From Sphaerisporangium album (GTDB taxonomy: Bacteria > Actinomycetota > Actinomycetes > Streptosporangiales > Streptosporangiaceae): a stretch of DNA of 64,000 nt. The stretch lies in the NCBI RefSeq assembly GCF_003323745.1, contig NZ_QOIL01000004.1, forward strand, positions 441,670 to 505,669, in the 5' to 3' direction. Of the stretch, positions 42,547 to 50,707 are shown piece by piece. Position numbers and translations under genes: made by a program. Below the pieces are notes generated by a model that did no database searches, was not told the DNA's origin, and saw only the letters and a list, made by a program, of their open reading frames with translations. How positions within the stretch are numbered: position 1 is the first letter of the stretch; each line of letters starts with the position of its first letter.

Positions 42547-43232
42547 TCAGCGTGGGACGGCACGTACCCAGCCGCGGTCGCCGTCCAGGAAGCCGGACAT
42601 TGTCAGGCCCGCCTCGTTGAGCTGGGCCTCGAAGTCATCGTCGTCCAGCCGTTTGCTGAGGAAGGTGTGGGTCCAGCGCTGGTCGCCGAGGTTGTACTCC
42701 ATGGTGGCGAGCAGGAGACCGGGCCCCGGGCGGCTGATGTCCGTCATGCGGACGTGGTTGCCGTCGTCGGTGACCCGCTCGAACGCCTCGATCGTGTCGT
42801 ACCACTCCGGCGGCTAGCGTTGAAAGATCACGCAGCCGTCGGCGGCGACGTGCCGTCGGCAGGCGTGCAGGAAGCCCCGGCGCATCTCGTCGTCGGCCGT
42901 CTCGATCACGAACGACATGAGCAGGACGACGTCGAACGTCCGGTCGAGCGCGAGGGACTGGATGGGGGAGTGGACCGTCTCGGCCCCCGGATGTGCGCGA
43001 GCATCTCGGCCGATTCGTCCACGGCGACCACCTCGTGCCCGAGGGCCAGCAGGCTGTGGGTGATCCGGCCCGCACCCGCGCCGAGCTCCAGGATGGACGC
43101 GCCCTCCGGGATCGCCGCGTGGATACGCTCCGGCTCGCCTCTGGGCTTGAGCGTGGCGTAGTAGTCGACCGCGCAGCCGTCGGGAGTGATCGCTCCTGGC
43201 CCGGTCCCGTGATACAGCGGTTGTGAGGTCAT
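42547..43232 (-). pseudogene. Class I SAM-dependent methyltransferase, disrupted
   Basis: The N-terminal part reads as a methyltransferase: ASILELGAGAGRITHSLLALGHEVVAVDESAEML is motif I and the acidic loop. In a G-run at about 42990 the frame shifts by one base; adding one G restores AHIRGAETVHSPIQSLALDRTFDVVLLMSFV, a clear motif II region. Further on an in-frame TAG at 42814-42816 interrupts ...CVIFQR and PPEWYDTIEAF. The rest (NHVRMTDISRPGPGLL to RGWVRAVPR) continues intact. Two independent lesions make a sequencing artefact less likely, though the first is in a homopolymer. The original substrate is unknown. Confidence 0.75.
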
Positions 43233-43359
43233 GCCCACATCCTGCATTACGGAATTGCCGGACGGCCTGCGCGTGGTTCTCCTCTCGTGACGACTTCTGT
43301 GCCGCCTGGAGCCGCTCGACCGACGTGCGGGGACGAGGCCGGAGTACGTCCGAGCGACA

Positions 43360-43845
43360 TTACGCGAGGAGTTTCAGGGCTCCACCTGGCAGGCTCGGCG
43401 GCCATGCGGTGAGTTGGAACCAGACCGATTTTCCCTGGCGGTGGAGATTCCAGCCCCATTTGCAGGCCAGGGCCTCCACGATGGCGAGACCTCTGCCGGA
43501 CGTCTCCATCGAGCCGGCCGTTCTCATGTGCGGGACGGCGATACAGGAGTCGTACACGTCCACCGTCATCAATGGCCCGTCCCGGCCGACCGAGATTCGC
43601 ACGGTGCTGCGTCCGGGGAGATGCGGCGCCCCATGGACGAGCGCGTTCGTAACGACTTCCGAGGTGAGGAGTTCGGCCAGGTCCGGTACGTCGCCGGCCG
43701 CGCTCCAGTCGTTGGCGATGTCCCGTACGAAGCGGCGTGCGGAGGCGATGCATTTCTCGTCTCCCGGTATCCACTTCTGTCCCAGGAGAGCCATGTCGCC
43801 GTCCTGTCCGATGCGGTGGTCGGCCGCTGCCATCTGAATCGTCAT
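43360..43845 (-). CDS. HATPase_c anti-sigma-kinase-like ATP-binding protein
   Basis: 161 aa, start at ATG with GAGGGG close upstream. The GHKL ATPase boxes are present: SEVVTNALVHGAP (N box), VYDSCIAVPHMR (G1-like) and GRGLAIVEALACKWGW (G2). Such RsbW-like proteins are abundant in actinomycetes, where they often sit beside XRE-DUF5753 and DUF397 genes, as here. They may bind or phosphorylate regulatory partners. The G1 box is degenerate (DS instead of DxGxG), so kinase activity is uncertain. Confidence 0.85.
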   Translation of the reverse strand: MTIQMAAADHRIGQDGDMALLGQKWIPGDEKCIASARRFVRDIANDWSAAGDVPDLAELLTSEVVTNALVHGAPHLPGRSTVRISVGRDGPLMTVDVYDSCIAVPHMRTAGSMETSGRGLAIVEALACKWGWNLHRQGKSVWFQLTAWPPSLPGGALKLLA

Positions 43846-43988
43846 CGCCCCTCGTGATCTTGACTCGCCGTGTGGAATTCGCATGCCAAGAGTGCCGGGA
43901 GGGGACTACTCTCCGTAGGTGAACGATTACTAGTTCATGGCGTTGAACGTCAGGACCGGTTCCTTGAACTCCGGCGAACGGGGGCACG

Positions 43989-44768
43989 ATGGCGGACAAG
44001 TACACACCTCAGGCCATCTGGGGCAGGGAGCTTCGTCACTACCGGCAGGTGGCAGGACTCACCCAGGCGCAGCTCGCCCAGAAGATCCACTTCAGCGAAT
44101 CCCTGATCAGTGGCATAGAGACGGGCCAACTCCCGGCCAGCCCCGAGTTTGCTCAGGCGTGCGATACAACCCTCAGCACAGGCGGAGCCCTCCACCGACT
44201 CCTGGACTGGAGACGCGCGCAGCAGTTCCCTCTATGGTTCGGAAAGTGGAGGGACAAGGAGCAGGCGTCCAGCGTTCTACGTGCTTACGAGCCCCTGCTC
44301 ATTCCGGGTCTGCTCCAGACTGAGGCGTACGCGCGTGTAGTGCTCCATGGTGACGAGATCGCGCTGGCGGCTCGTATGGAACGTCAAACGCTCCTCACCC
44401 GGAGCGATCCCAAACCGCCAATCGTTCGTTGTGTAATCGATGAAGCGGTGCTGCATCGACCAATAGGCAGTCCGAAGGACATGCGGGAACAGTTGGATCA
44501 TCTTGTTTCGCTGACGGGCCCGCGGCTCAGCATCCAGGTAGTGCCGCACGGGATGCATTCAGGCTTGCTCGGCGGGTTCATTATCGCGACGCTGGAGGGA
44601 GGAGTCGATGTAGCGTACGTGGACACGGCTCTTCGAGGACTCATCGTCAGCGATCAAGAAGAGGTCAACCAAGCAGTGCAGAAGTTCGAGGCCATTCGGA
44701 CCGAAGCATTGCCTCTGCGTATGTCGTTGGACCTTATCAAAAGGACGGCAGGCGAAAGATGGATCTGA
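43989..44768 (+). CDS. XRE-family helix-turn-helix regulator with DUF5753
   Basis: 259 aa. The HTH (RHYRQVAGLTQAQLAQKIHFSESLISGIETGQ) is at residues about 14-55. DUF5753 follows, with the typical SVLRAYEPLLIPGLLQTEAYARVVL and SIQVVPHGMHSGLLGGFIIATLEGG-type strands. These WhiJ-like regulators pair with small DUF397 proteins that modulate DNA binding, and some control development or antibiotic production. The DUF397 gene starts inside its last codons. GC content is lower than the surroundings, as is common for these mobile-looking modules. Confidence 0.92.
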   Translation: MADKYTPQAIWGRELRHYRQVAGLTQAQLAQKIHFSESLISGIETGQLPASPEFAQACDTTLSTGGALHRLLDWRRAQQFPLWFGKWRDKEQASSVLRAYEPLLIPGLLQTEAYARVVLHGDEIALAARMERQTLLTRSDPKPPIVRCVIDEAVLHRPIGSPKDMREQLDHLVSLTGPRLSIQVVPHGMHSGLLGGFIIATLEGGVDVAYVDTALRGLIVSDQEEVNQAVQKFEAIRTEALPLRMSLDLIKRTAGERWI

Positions 44769-45016
44769 GCAACGTGCGGTGGCGTAAGTCAAGCTACACG
44801 GGAGACAACGGAGGCAACTGCGTCGAGATCGCAGAGCTGTGGCGTAAGTCCAGCCACAGCGGCAACAACGGTGGGAACTGCGTCGAGGTTTCGGCTCTCG
44901 ACCGGGTGGCGGTTCGCGACTCCAAGAACCCGGACGGGCCGAAGCTGGTGTTCGATCGCGCCGAGTGGGGCGCGTTCGTCCACGGCCTCAAGGCCGACGA
45001 CTTCGCCGGCAAGTAG
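44759..45016 (+). CDS. DUF397 protein with internal tandem duplication
   Basis: 85 aa, overlapping the XRE gene by ten bases. DUF397 normally has one N-terminal W-R-K-S-S-x-S-G...NCVEV segment. Here it occurs twice in tandem: WRKSSYTGDNGGNCVEIAEL (residues 8-27) and the copy at residues 28-47. They are followed by a single C-terminal half (VAVRDSKNPDGPKLVFDRAEWGAF). It probably binds the upstream regulator. The duplication is exactly 60 bases. Confidence 0.92.
   Translation: MDLSNVRWRKSSYTGDNGGNCVEIAELWRKSSHSGNNGGNCVEVSALDRVAVRDSKNPDGPKLVFDRAEWGAFVHGLKADDFAGK
44780..44899 (+). repeat. Two 60-base tandem repeats inside the DUF397 gene
   Basis: Copies at 44780-44839 and 44840-44899 both start TGGCGTAAGTC and are clearly similar but not identical. 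Divergence between copies shows the duplication is not brand new. Confidence 0.85.
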
Positions 45017-45074
45017 AAGGTCAGGGGCGAGAAAGCGGGTGGGCGTGACCCTCCACCCGCTCGCCCCCCGTCGT

Positions 45075-45097
45075 GCAGGCCCTTCCTCAGGGCCTGC
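45075..45097. terminator. Hairpin between the DUF397 and HAF-repeat genes
   Basis: GCAGGCCCT and AGGGCCTGC form a perfect 9-bp stem with a five-base loop, about 60 bases after the DUF397 stop, between convergent genes. No T-run is present. Confidence 0.55.
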
Positions 45098-45242
45098 GGC
45101 CCACGTCGATCTGGTGTGGTGGCGACACCCTGCTCGGGTTTGTGTCGACCTTCTATGGCCGTGTGGCACCGTGAGATCGTGCCGTGGTGTGGCCCGTCAG
45201 GCCGTTCCGTGGCGCGGTGCCGTCGTGTGCCTGCATGCGTTC

Positions 45243-46367
45243 TCAGCCGTTCGGGATCAGCATGTACGCGTGCGGTCGCGCGGTCTTGCCCGGTTCGCAG
45301 TAGTAACACGTCTGCCCGACGATCACGCCCTCGTCGTTGATCGCCAACGCCTGCTCAAGAGCGATGTCCGCAGGGAGGTTCGTGACGACGCTGTTGAGGT
45401 CGATCATCTGACCGTCCTTCCAGAGGAAGGCGTGCTGGCCGTAGTAGCTCGCGCTCGTGCGTGAGGTTCCGACGACCTGGCCGGACTCGTTGATCCCGTA
45501 GGCGAAGCTCCCCGTTCCGCCCGGCAGCGCGCCCAGGTCGCGCATCCCCTGGGCGTCCCAGAGAAAGGCGTGGGTTGCGCCGGCGGCATTCTGCGACCAG
45601 CCGGTGACCTCGGTTTTCTCGTTGATGTCCTGCGGCTCGGTGGCCTCGCCGTTCCCGCCCAGCGTCCCGATATCGGTCATCCGGCCGTTCTGCCAGAGGA
45701 AGCCGTGCAACGGAAACCCGGTTGCCGGCAGCGCCACGCCCACGACCTGCCCCTTGTCGTTGACGGCGTGGGCCTCGCTTTCGGTGCTCCACCGCTGGGT
45801 CGAGCTGCCGCCGAGCGTTCCGAGGTCGCGCAGATTGCCGTTCTGCCACAACGCGGCGCGGTACGGACTGCCCTGGCTTTGGAAGTGCAGGCCCACGACC
45901 ACACCGTTGTTGTTGATGTCGCTCGCCGAACTGCCGCTGCCCGAGCCCCAGCCGGTGCCGAGGTCCGTGATGGTGCCGTTGCGCTGGACGTACGCGTGCG
46001 CGGGTTCGTACCGGCTGACGTGCGTGTGGCCGACGACGTGGCCGAGGTCGTTGATGGCCTCGCCCGTATTCTCGCCGGTCGTGTAGATCGCCGGGATCGG
46101 CGACATGACGCCGTTCTGCCAGCGGAAGGCGTGCGCGGCCGGGTTCTGTGAGTTGGACGAGTATCCCGTGACCTGACGTTGCGCGTTGACGTCGTACGCG
46201 CCGCTGATCGCCTGCCCGGTGGAGGGGATGCCCAGCCAGCCGAGGTTCACGTAGGTGTAGGTAGTGGCCGTCGCGCGTGCCTGGGCGGCCACGGGCGGGG
46301 CGGTGAGTGTGGCGGCCGTCAGGCCGGAAGCCGCCAGGAGCGCCAAGGTGGTTCGTCTTCGGGTCAT
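45243..46367 (-). CDS. Secreted HAF-repeat beta-propeller-like protein
   Basis: 374 aa with a signal peptide ending in VAAQARA. The mature protein is built from about seven HAF-type repeats of 40-50 residues. Each has a HAFxWQNG / DLGTLGG / INxxGxVVG pattern, for example HAFRWQNGVM, GFLWQNGRMTDIGTLGG and HAFLWKDGQM. Known HAF-repeat proteins are extracellular and probably fold as beta-propellers. Two cysteines near the end (TCYYCEPG) form a CxxC pair. No membrane anchor or catalytic motif is visible. It might bind a ligand or polymer outside the cell; function unknown. Confidence 0.85.
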   Translation of the reverse strand: MTRRRTTLALLAASGLTAATLTAPPVAAQARATATTYTYVNLGWLGIPSTGQAISGAYDVNAQRQVTGYSSNSQNPAAHAFRWQNGVMSPIPAIYTTGENTGEAINDLGHVVGHTHVSRYEPAHAYVQRNGTITDLGTGWGSGSGSSASDINNNGVVVGLHFQSQGSPYRAALWQNGNLRDLGTLGGSSTQRWSTESEAHAVNDKGQVVGVALPATGFPLHGFLWQNGRMTDIGTLGGNGEATEPQDINEKTEVTGWSQNAAGATHAFLWDAQGMRDLGALPGGTGSFAYGINESGQVVGTSRTSASYYGQHAFLWKDGQMIDLNSVVTNLPADIALEQALAINDEGVIVGQTCYYCEPGKTARPHAYMLIPNG

Positions 46368-46699
46368 CTCTGCCCTTTCGGGTGGAGGAAGGGTCGAAGA
46401 CGATGTTCACCCGATTGCGGGACGAAGATTCTTACGGAACGATTATGTCCGATCCGGCATCATCAGTCACAGGAGTAACACCGTCGATCACGGACGGTGA
46501 TTCCTCTCGGGGCGTCGGCGGATCTTACAAATCCAAGTTGCTGTGCTGTGACCTCGTGACCTGCGGTTTTCTGAGAACAGCATGAGAAGACCCGTCAAAG
46601 CACAGCGAGGCGGGACGAACCCTCCGTAGGATCTCTACTGAACTGTGACCTGAGACTGGGATCCTGTTACGCCTGGCCAAACCGGTCAACGCCGCTGAA
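46368..46699. other. 332-base divergent promoter region
   Basis: No supported gene. It separates the minus-strand HAF-repeat gene from the plus-strand surface-protein gene and must hold both promoters. It is relatively AT-rich from 46420 to 46640. I did not find a confident -35/-10 pair. Confidence 0.5.
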
Positions 46700-47605
46700 A
46701 TGGAGAGATACGTGCTGAAGTCGCAGGCACGCCGTCGCATCGCTACCAGGGCAGCAATAGCCGGAGTGCTAGGCACGGGGGTCGTCTTCGGTGCCGGCCC
46801 TGCGTTCAGCGCCTTTGTGGGTCCCAGTCCCGTCACGTACTCCTGTAGCACGGGGACCGGCGCGGGTGCCGCCACGGCTACTTACAACTTCCAGGTCTCG
46901 CTGGACGGCCCGCTGACAACTCCGTCCCCCAGTTCGACGGTGACGTTGACTTGGGTCATCGCTCAGCCGATGGCGACTCCCAGCTTCACGGCCACGGCAG
47001 CCATTCCGAACAACCAAAGCATCGTCATCGATGGTGAGCTGCTGGCCAGCGGTCCTCCACTTGGGGCTGGCACCACGGTAACCCCGAAGCCCACGACGAC
47101 TCACACGCCGCTTGCCACGGTGTCTGCGGGTTCCCCCATCCCGATCCCGACTATGACCGCCACGTTGGTGCCGACGGCGGTGGGGACGTTTACGGTCAAG
47201 CCTGGAGACTTCAACTTGACGGTCGGCTCTGGGACGACGGCTACTTCGTATAAGTGCACCGTCGCGTCAGCAGCCGTGCCTCCTACCGCGACGCCCCTTC
47301 CGTTGACCGTCGTGGTGGCCTCTCCTAGTGCGTCCGCTTCCAACACGCCGTCGACCACTCCCTCGGACACGCCGACGCCCACGCCGACGACGACCACGCC
47401 GAAGCCGACCCACACCGTCTTCGAGACCGTCACCAAGAAGCCGACTGACCAGGTGACGAAGAAGCCCGCCGGTGGTGCGGCGACCGGTGGTGGTGGGGAC
47501 GCGGGGCCGGACGGGCGGGTGTTCGTGGCCGTCGGTATGGCGCTCGTCGTCGGGGCCGGGATGGGCGGTCTGGTGATCCGCCGTCGTCGCCCGAACCGGG
47601 GCTGA
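46700..47605 (+). CDS. Secreted Thr/Pro-rich surface protein with C-terminal GGAATG sorting-like signal
   Basis: 301 aa. A signal peptide (about 1-34) is followed by a ~150-residue beta-rich domain with two cysteines (VTYSCSTGTG and TSYKCTVAS). A Thr/Pro-rich stalk with TPTPTTTTPKPTH leads to KKPAGGAATGGGG (GGAATG at residues 258-263). A hydrophobic helix and RRRRP complete the signal. The same plan as the 39.4-kb surface protein, including TPKP linkers and the GGAxTG motif, and again a class F sortase gene follows, 12 bases away. It is probably wall-anchored. Binding partner unknown. Confidence 0.8.
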   Translation: MERYVLKSQARRRIATRAAIAGVLGTGVVFGAGPAFSAFVGPSPVTYSCSTGTGAGAATATYNFQVSLDGPLTTPSPSSTVTLTWVIAQPMATPSFTATAAIPNNQSIVIDGELLASGPPLGAGTTVTPKPTTTHTPLATVSAGSPIPIPTMTATLVPTAVGTFTVKPGDFNLTVGSGTTATSYKCTVASAAVPPTATPLPLTVVVASPSASASNTPSTTPSDTPTPTPTTTTPKPTHTVFETVTKKPTDQVTKKPAGGAATGGGGDAGPDGRVFVAVGMALVVGAGMGGLVIRRRRPNRG

Positions 47606-47617
47606 TCGGAGTCCCGC

Positions 47618-48610
47618 GTGACGACGCCTCCCGAATACCCTGACGAAAACGGGTACCCGCACGCCTTCCCCGGCGACGCGGGCGCCCAGGGCGTGCCGGG
47701 ATATCCACAGCCTGTGCAGGGCCAGCCGTACATGCCGCAGGTCTACTACCAGTACCCCGGCCAGCACGGGCCGGACCCATGGGGACAGCACGGTCAGCAG
47801 GGGCAGCGCTCCGACCGTGGGCAGGTCATGCGCGGCGTGCTCATCCTCGCCGCGGTGGCCGGTGTGGTCACGGTGGTCGTCGGGCTGCTGTTCATGGTGA
47901 ACGCGCCGGACGAGTACGGGCTGGCCAACAGCCGTACGCCGCTCAAGTTGCAGGCGCAGCCGTCCACCGGCGGGCTGGCCCCGTCGGTCGGTCCCGGCGG
48001 TCTGGGCCAGCCGCTGACGCAGGCCGTGCCGTCGGCTCCGCCGCCCGTCCCGTCGCTGCCGCCCGCGCCGCCGATGCAGCCGTCGAGTCCCAAGCGGCTC
48101 ATCATCAAGAAGCTGGGCATCAACGCGCCGATCAAGCCGGTGGGGACGGACAAGCAAGGGGCGATCGAGACTCCGCCCATCAACAACCCCAACCTGGTCG
48201 GGTGGTACCGGTACGGGCCGACGGCGGGCCAGTCCGGGCCTGCCGTGATGCTCGGCCACAAGGACACGACCTCGCGCGCGGCCGTGTTCAGCCGTCTCCA
48301 CGAGATGCAGTACGGCGACACGATCGAGGTCACGCGGATGGACGGGACGGTGGCCATCTTCACCGTCGGCGGCATCGAGCAGGCGGACAAGCAGACGTTC
48401 CCGACGAACCGGGTGTACGGCAACGCGGACGCGGCGGAACTGCGGCTGATCACGTGCGGCGGCACGTACAACCGGGTGACCGGCCACTACGTGGACAACG
48501 TGATCGTGTATGCGCGGATGACCGGCACGCGGAAGGCCTCTTCGTCGACGTCCTCCCGGTCCTCGGGGTCGTCGCAGTCTTCGGGTTCGTCCACCGCCGC
48601 CTCACGCTGA
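47618..48610 (+). CDS. Class F sortase (second copy)
   Basis: 330 aa from a GTG start. A ~65-residue Pro/Gln/Tyr-rich cytoplasmic tail (YPQPVQGQPYMPQVYYQYPG) precedes one membrane helix (about 70-92), a Pro-rich linker and the sortase barrel. Catalytic residues are His214 (VMLGHKDT), Cys280 (LITCGG) and Arg286 (TYNRVTG). The His-to-Cys distance (66 residues) is identical to the first copy. A Ser-rich tail of about 25 residues follows. It likely anchors the protein encoded just upstream. The long cytoplasmic tail is absent from the first copy. Confidence 0.9.
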   Translation: MTTPPEYPDENGYPHAFPGDAGAQGVPGYPQPVQGQPYMPQVYYQYPGQHGPDPWGQHGQQGQRSDRGQVMRGVLILAAVAGVVTVVVGLLFMVNAPDEYGLANSRTPLKLQAQPSTGGLAPSVGPGGLGQPLTQAVPSAPPPVPSLPPAPPMQPSSPKRLIIKKLGINAPIKPVGTDKQGAIETPPINNPNLVGWYRYGPTAGQSGPAVMLGHKDTTSRAAVFSRLHEMQYGDTIEVTRMDGTVAIFTVGGIEQADKQTFPTNRVYGNADAAELRLITCGGTYNRVTGHYVDNVIVYARMTGTRKASSSTSSRSSGSSQSSGSSTAASR

Positions 48611-48696
48611 CGCAAGGTCCTAGCGAACGGCTCAGTCCGACATCTCGCGAGAAAGCAGGCCCTAAGATCATCCTCTTACATAAGTAAGGGGATGAC

Positions 48697-50538
48697 ATGT
48701 TCCGCCGCCGATCAGGCCTGTTCGTGGCCGGGCTCTACCTGGTGGCCGCGGCCGTCGCGGCGGTGGCCGTCGTCGTCACCGGCAAGATCGACCCCCTCTG
48801 GGTGATCGCCACAGGGTACACGCACACCATGTTCGTCGCGCTGGCCACAGGGGATACGCCCCTTGGGGCCGTGGCGGCGATGCTGGCCGTGGTGGTCGGG
48901 TTGAAGGCCTGGATGCTCTGGCAGGTCCTCACCCTCCCCGCACGCGCGCAGAGGCCCACCGACCGGAGGGTGATCTGGCTGCGGCGCCTGCTGTACGTGG
49001 CCGTTGCCCAACTCGTCATCCCCTGGACGCCGCTCGAATGGCTTCCCGGCGAGGTCGGACACCTGTTCGACCTGCTCGTCTGGGTCCCGCTGCGGGTGCT
49101 GTTCGTCCTGGTCCTGATGGGCGTGTCCAAGCGGTTCCGGATCCTCGGCCTGGCGGTCGCCATCGCGAGCACGGTGCTCCTCACCCTGGAGCTGCCCGGC
49201 GAAGTGCTCGGCATGTCAATGCCATGGCCTCTGGCGATGGCCGGCTCCCTCGTCACATTCGCCTGGCAGGTCGTGATCCTCGTCGGCCAGCGGCGGGACG
49301 GACGCTGGAGCGGTGCCACGATCACCATCGGGAGACTCGACCTGGGGTTCGCCCTGGTGATGACGCTGTCCGCCGTCGCGGCCGGCGGTGCCAGACTCGG
49401 CACGGACATCTCGGTCACTACCCTGCTCATGGGAGAACTGAACGTCTTCTTCGTCGTCTGGTTCGCCCGCTCGGCACGCGAGCTCACGGACTTCGGCGCG
49501 CGCGTTGTCCACGTGCGGCACAGGCGGTCCCGGCTGCTCGCGGTGGCCTCGGCGGCGGCCGTGACCCTGCCGCTCCTCGCGGTGATCGAGTCCGAGACGA
49601 CCCCGCGGCTCGTCTACAGCGGCTGGGGCGACGACTGTCACGACTGGACTCTCGACGGTCGCCGTTTCGGCGACACCCGGCCGCAGGACAGGGAGAGGGC
49701 GTTCCTGTGCCATGCGCGCGACGCCTGGAGCACCACCTCGCCGATGTTCCCGGACGACCTCCCGGACCAGCGCGTCCTCGCGTACGGCCGGCTCCTGTGC
49801 GCGGTGTCCGGGCGTGATGGGCAGCAGGGGCCGCAGGCGCCGGAGAGGCGCGAAGCGGTGCTGGCCGACGCGGGGGTCCCGCGCAGTGCCTGGGGCGCCG
49901 ACTCCGACGTCCTGGTCTACCTGTGCCCCGAGGTGATCCGGGCCCGCGCCCCGCACGCGCTGAACTCCGAGGCCGACGCGCGCGCGGACCACGCGCGGTT
50001 CATGGCCGAGGAGAACGCGCGCTGCGCCGATCCCTGGCCGGGGACGCGGGCCAGGCGGCAGGGGACGGCCGCTTACTTCCTGTTCGAGGGCGGCGGGTAC
50101 GGCGTGTACGACCCTGACGACACCTCCGAGGAGACCTCCGAGGATGCCTCCGACAAGGGTCAGGACGACGGGTTCGTCCACGGCGCCGGTGGTTCTGTGT
50201 CCGTGACGACGTACGGCGAGGGGCCGATGTGCCTGACCGTGAAAGGGTTCGAGTCCGCTCCGCCGCTGCGGCTCAAGGGCTGGGAGCAGGTGTCCGAGGT
50301 GGGCGTGGTCAACCGCAGCGGCCGCTTGGTGGTGCCCTATTTGGACGAGAACGTCGACATGGGGTCCGGGAGACGCCTGCCGAACCTCGCCGTGAAGGGT
50401 CCCGGGCGGTACCGGGTGCGGGTCTACGCGCGGCAGGTGGACGACGCCCCGGACCCCTACGAGCAGCATCTGGTCGTGGTCTTCCCCGGACGGTCGACGA
50501 AGAAGATCGTTCACCGGGACCGGCCGCTCGATTCCTGA
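48697..50538 (+). CDS. Polytopic membrane protein of unknown function with C-terminal soluble domain
   Basis: 613 aa. The first ~300 residues contain about eight hydrophobic helices, with loops such as PARAQRPTDRRVIWLRR. From about 310 the protein is soluble and acidic, with four or more cysteines (GDDCHDW, AFLCHARDAW, RLLCAVSG, YLCPEVI), an acidic run (DDTSEETSEDASD), and a final beta-rich domain ending in FPGRSTKKIVHRD. I do not recognise a family. The cysteine-bearing part should lie outside the cell if the helix count is even. It follows the second sortase gene by 86 bases but has its own ribosome-binding site. Confidence 0.8.
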   Translation: MFRRRSGLFVAGLYLVAAAVAAVAVVVTGKIDPLWVIATGYTHTMFVALATGDTPLGAVAAMLAVVVGLKAWMLWQVLTLPARAQRPTDRRVIWLRRLLYVAVAQLVIPWTPLEWLPGEVGHLFDLLVWVPLRVLFVLVLMGVSKRFRILGLAVAIASTVLLTLELPGEVLGMSMPWPLAMAGSLVTFAWQVVILVGQRRDGRWSGATITIGRLDLGFALVMTLSAVAAGGARLGTDISVTTLLMGELNVFFVVWFARSARELTDFGARVVHVRHRRSRLLAVASAAAVTLPLLAVIESETTPRLVYSGWGDDCHDWTLDGRRFGDTRPQDRERAFLCHARDAWSTTSPMFPDDLPDQRVLAYGRLLCAVSGRDGQQGPQAPERREAVLADAGVPRSAWGADSDVLVYLCPEVIRARAPHALNSEADARADHARFMAEENARCADPWPGTRARRQGTAAYFLFEGGGYGVYDPDDTSEETSEDASDKGQDDGFVHGAGGSVSVTTYGEGPMCLTVKGFESAPPLRLKGWEQVSEVGVVNRSGRLVVPYLDENVDMGSGRRLPNLAVKGPGRYRVRVYARQVDDAPDPYEQHLVVVFPGRSTKKIVHRDRPLDS

Positions 50539-50707
50539 TCCTCCGGCCCGAAGGCGCGAGCGGACGTGAGCGGACGTGAGCGAGGGTGAGCCGGCGAGCA
50601 CGGGCTGGCGCGGATGGGCGCGGCCGGTCGTGGAGGATTATTCTGTTATACGCTCGAAGTACCGAACATTGCTCGGTTTTAGGTGGGACGGAACCCAGGA
50701 GGGCACT

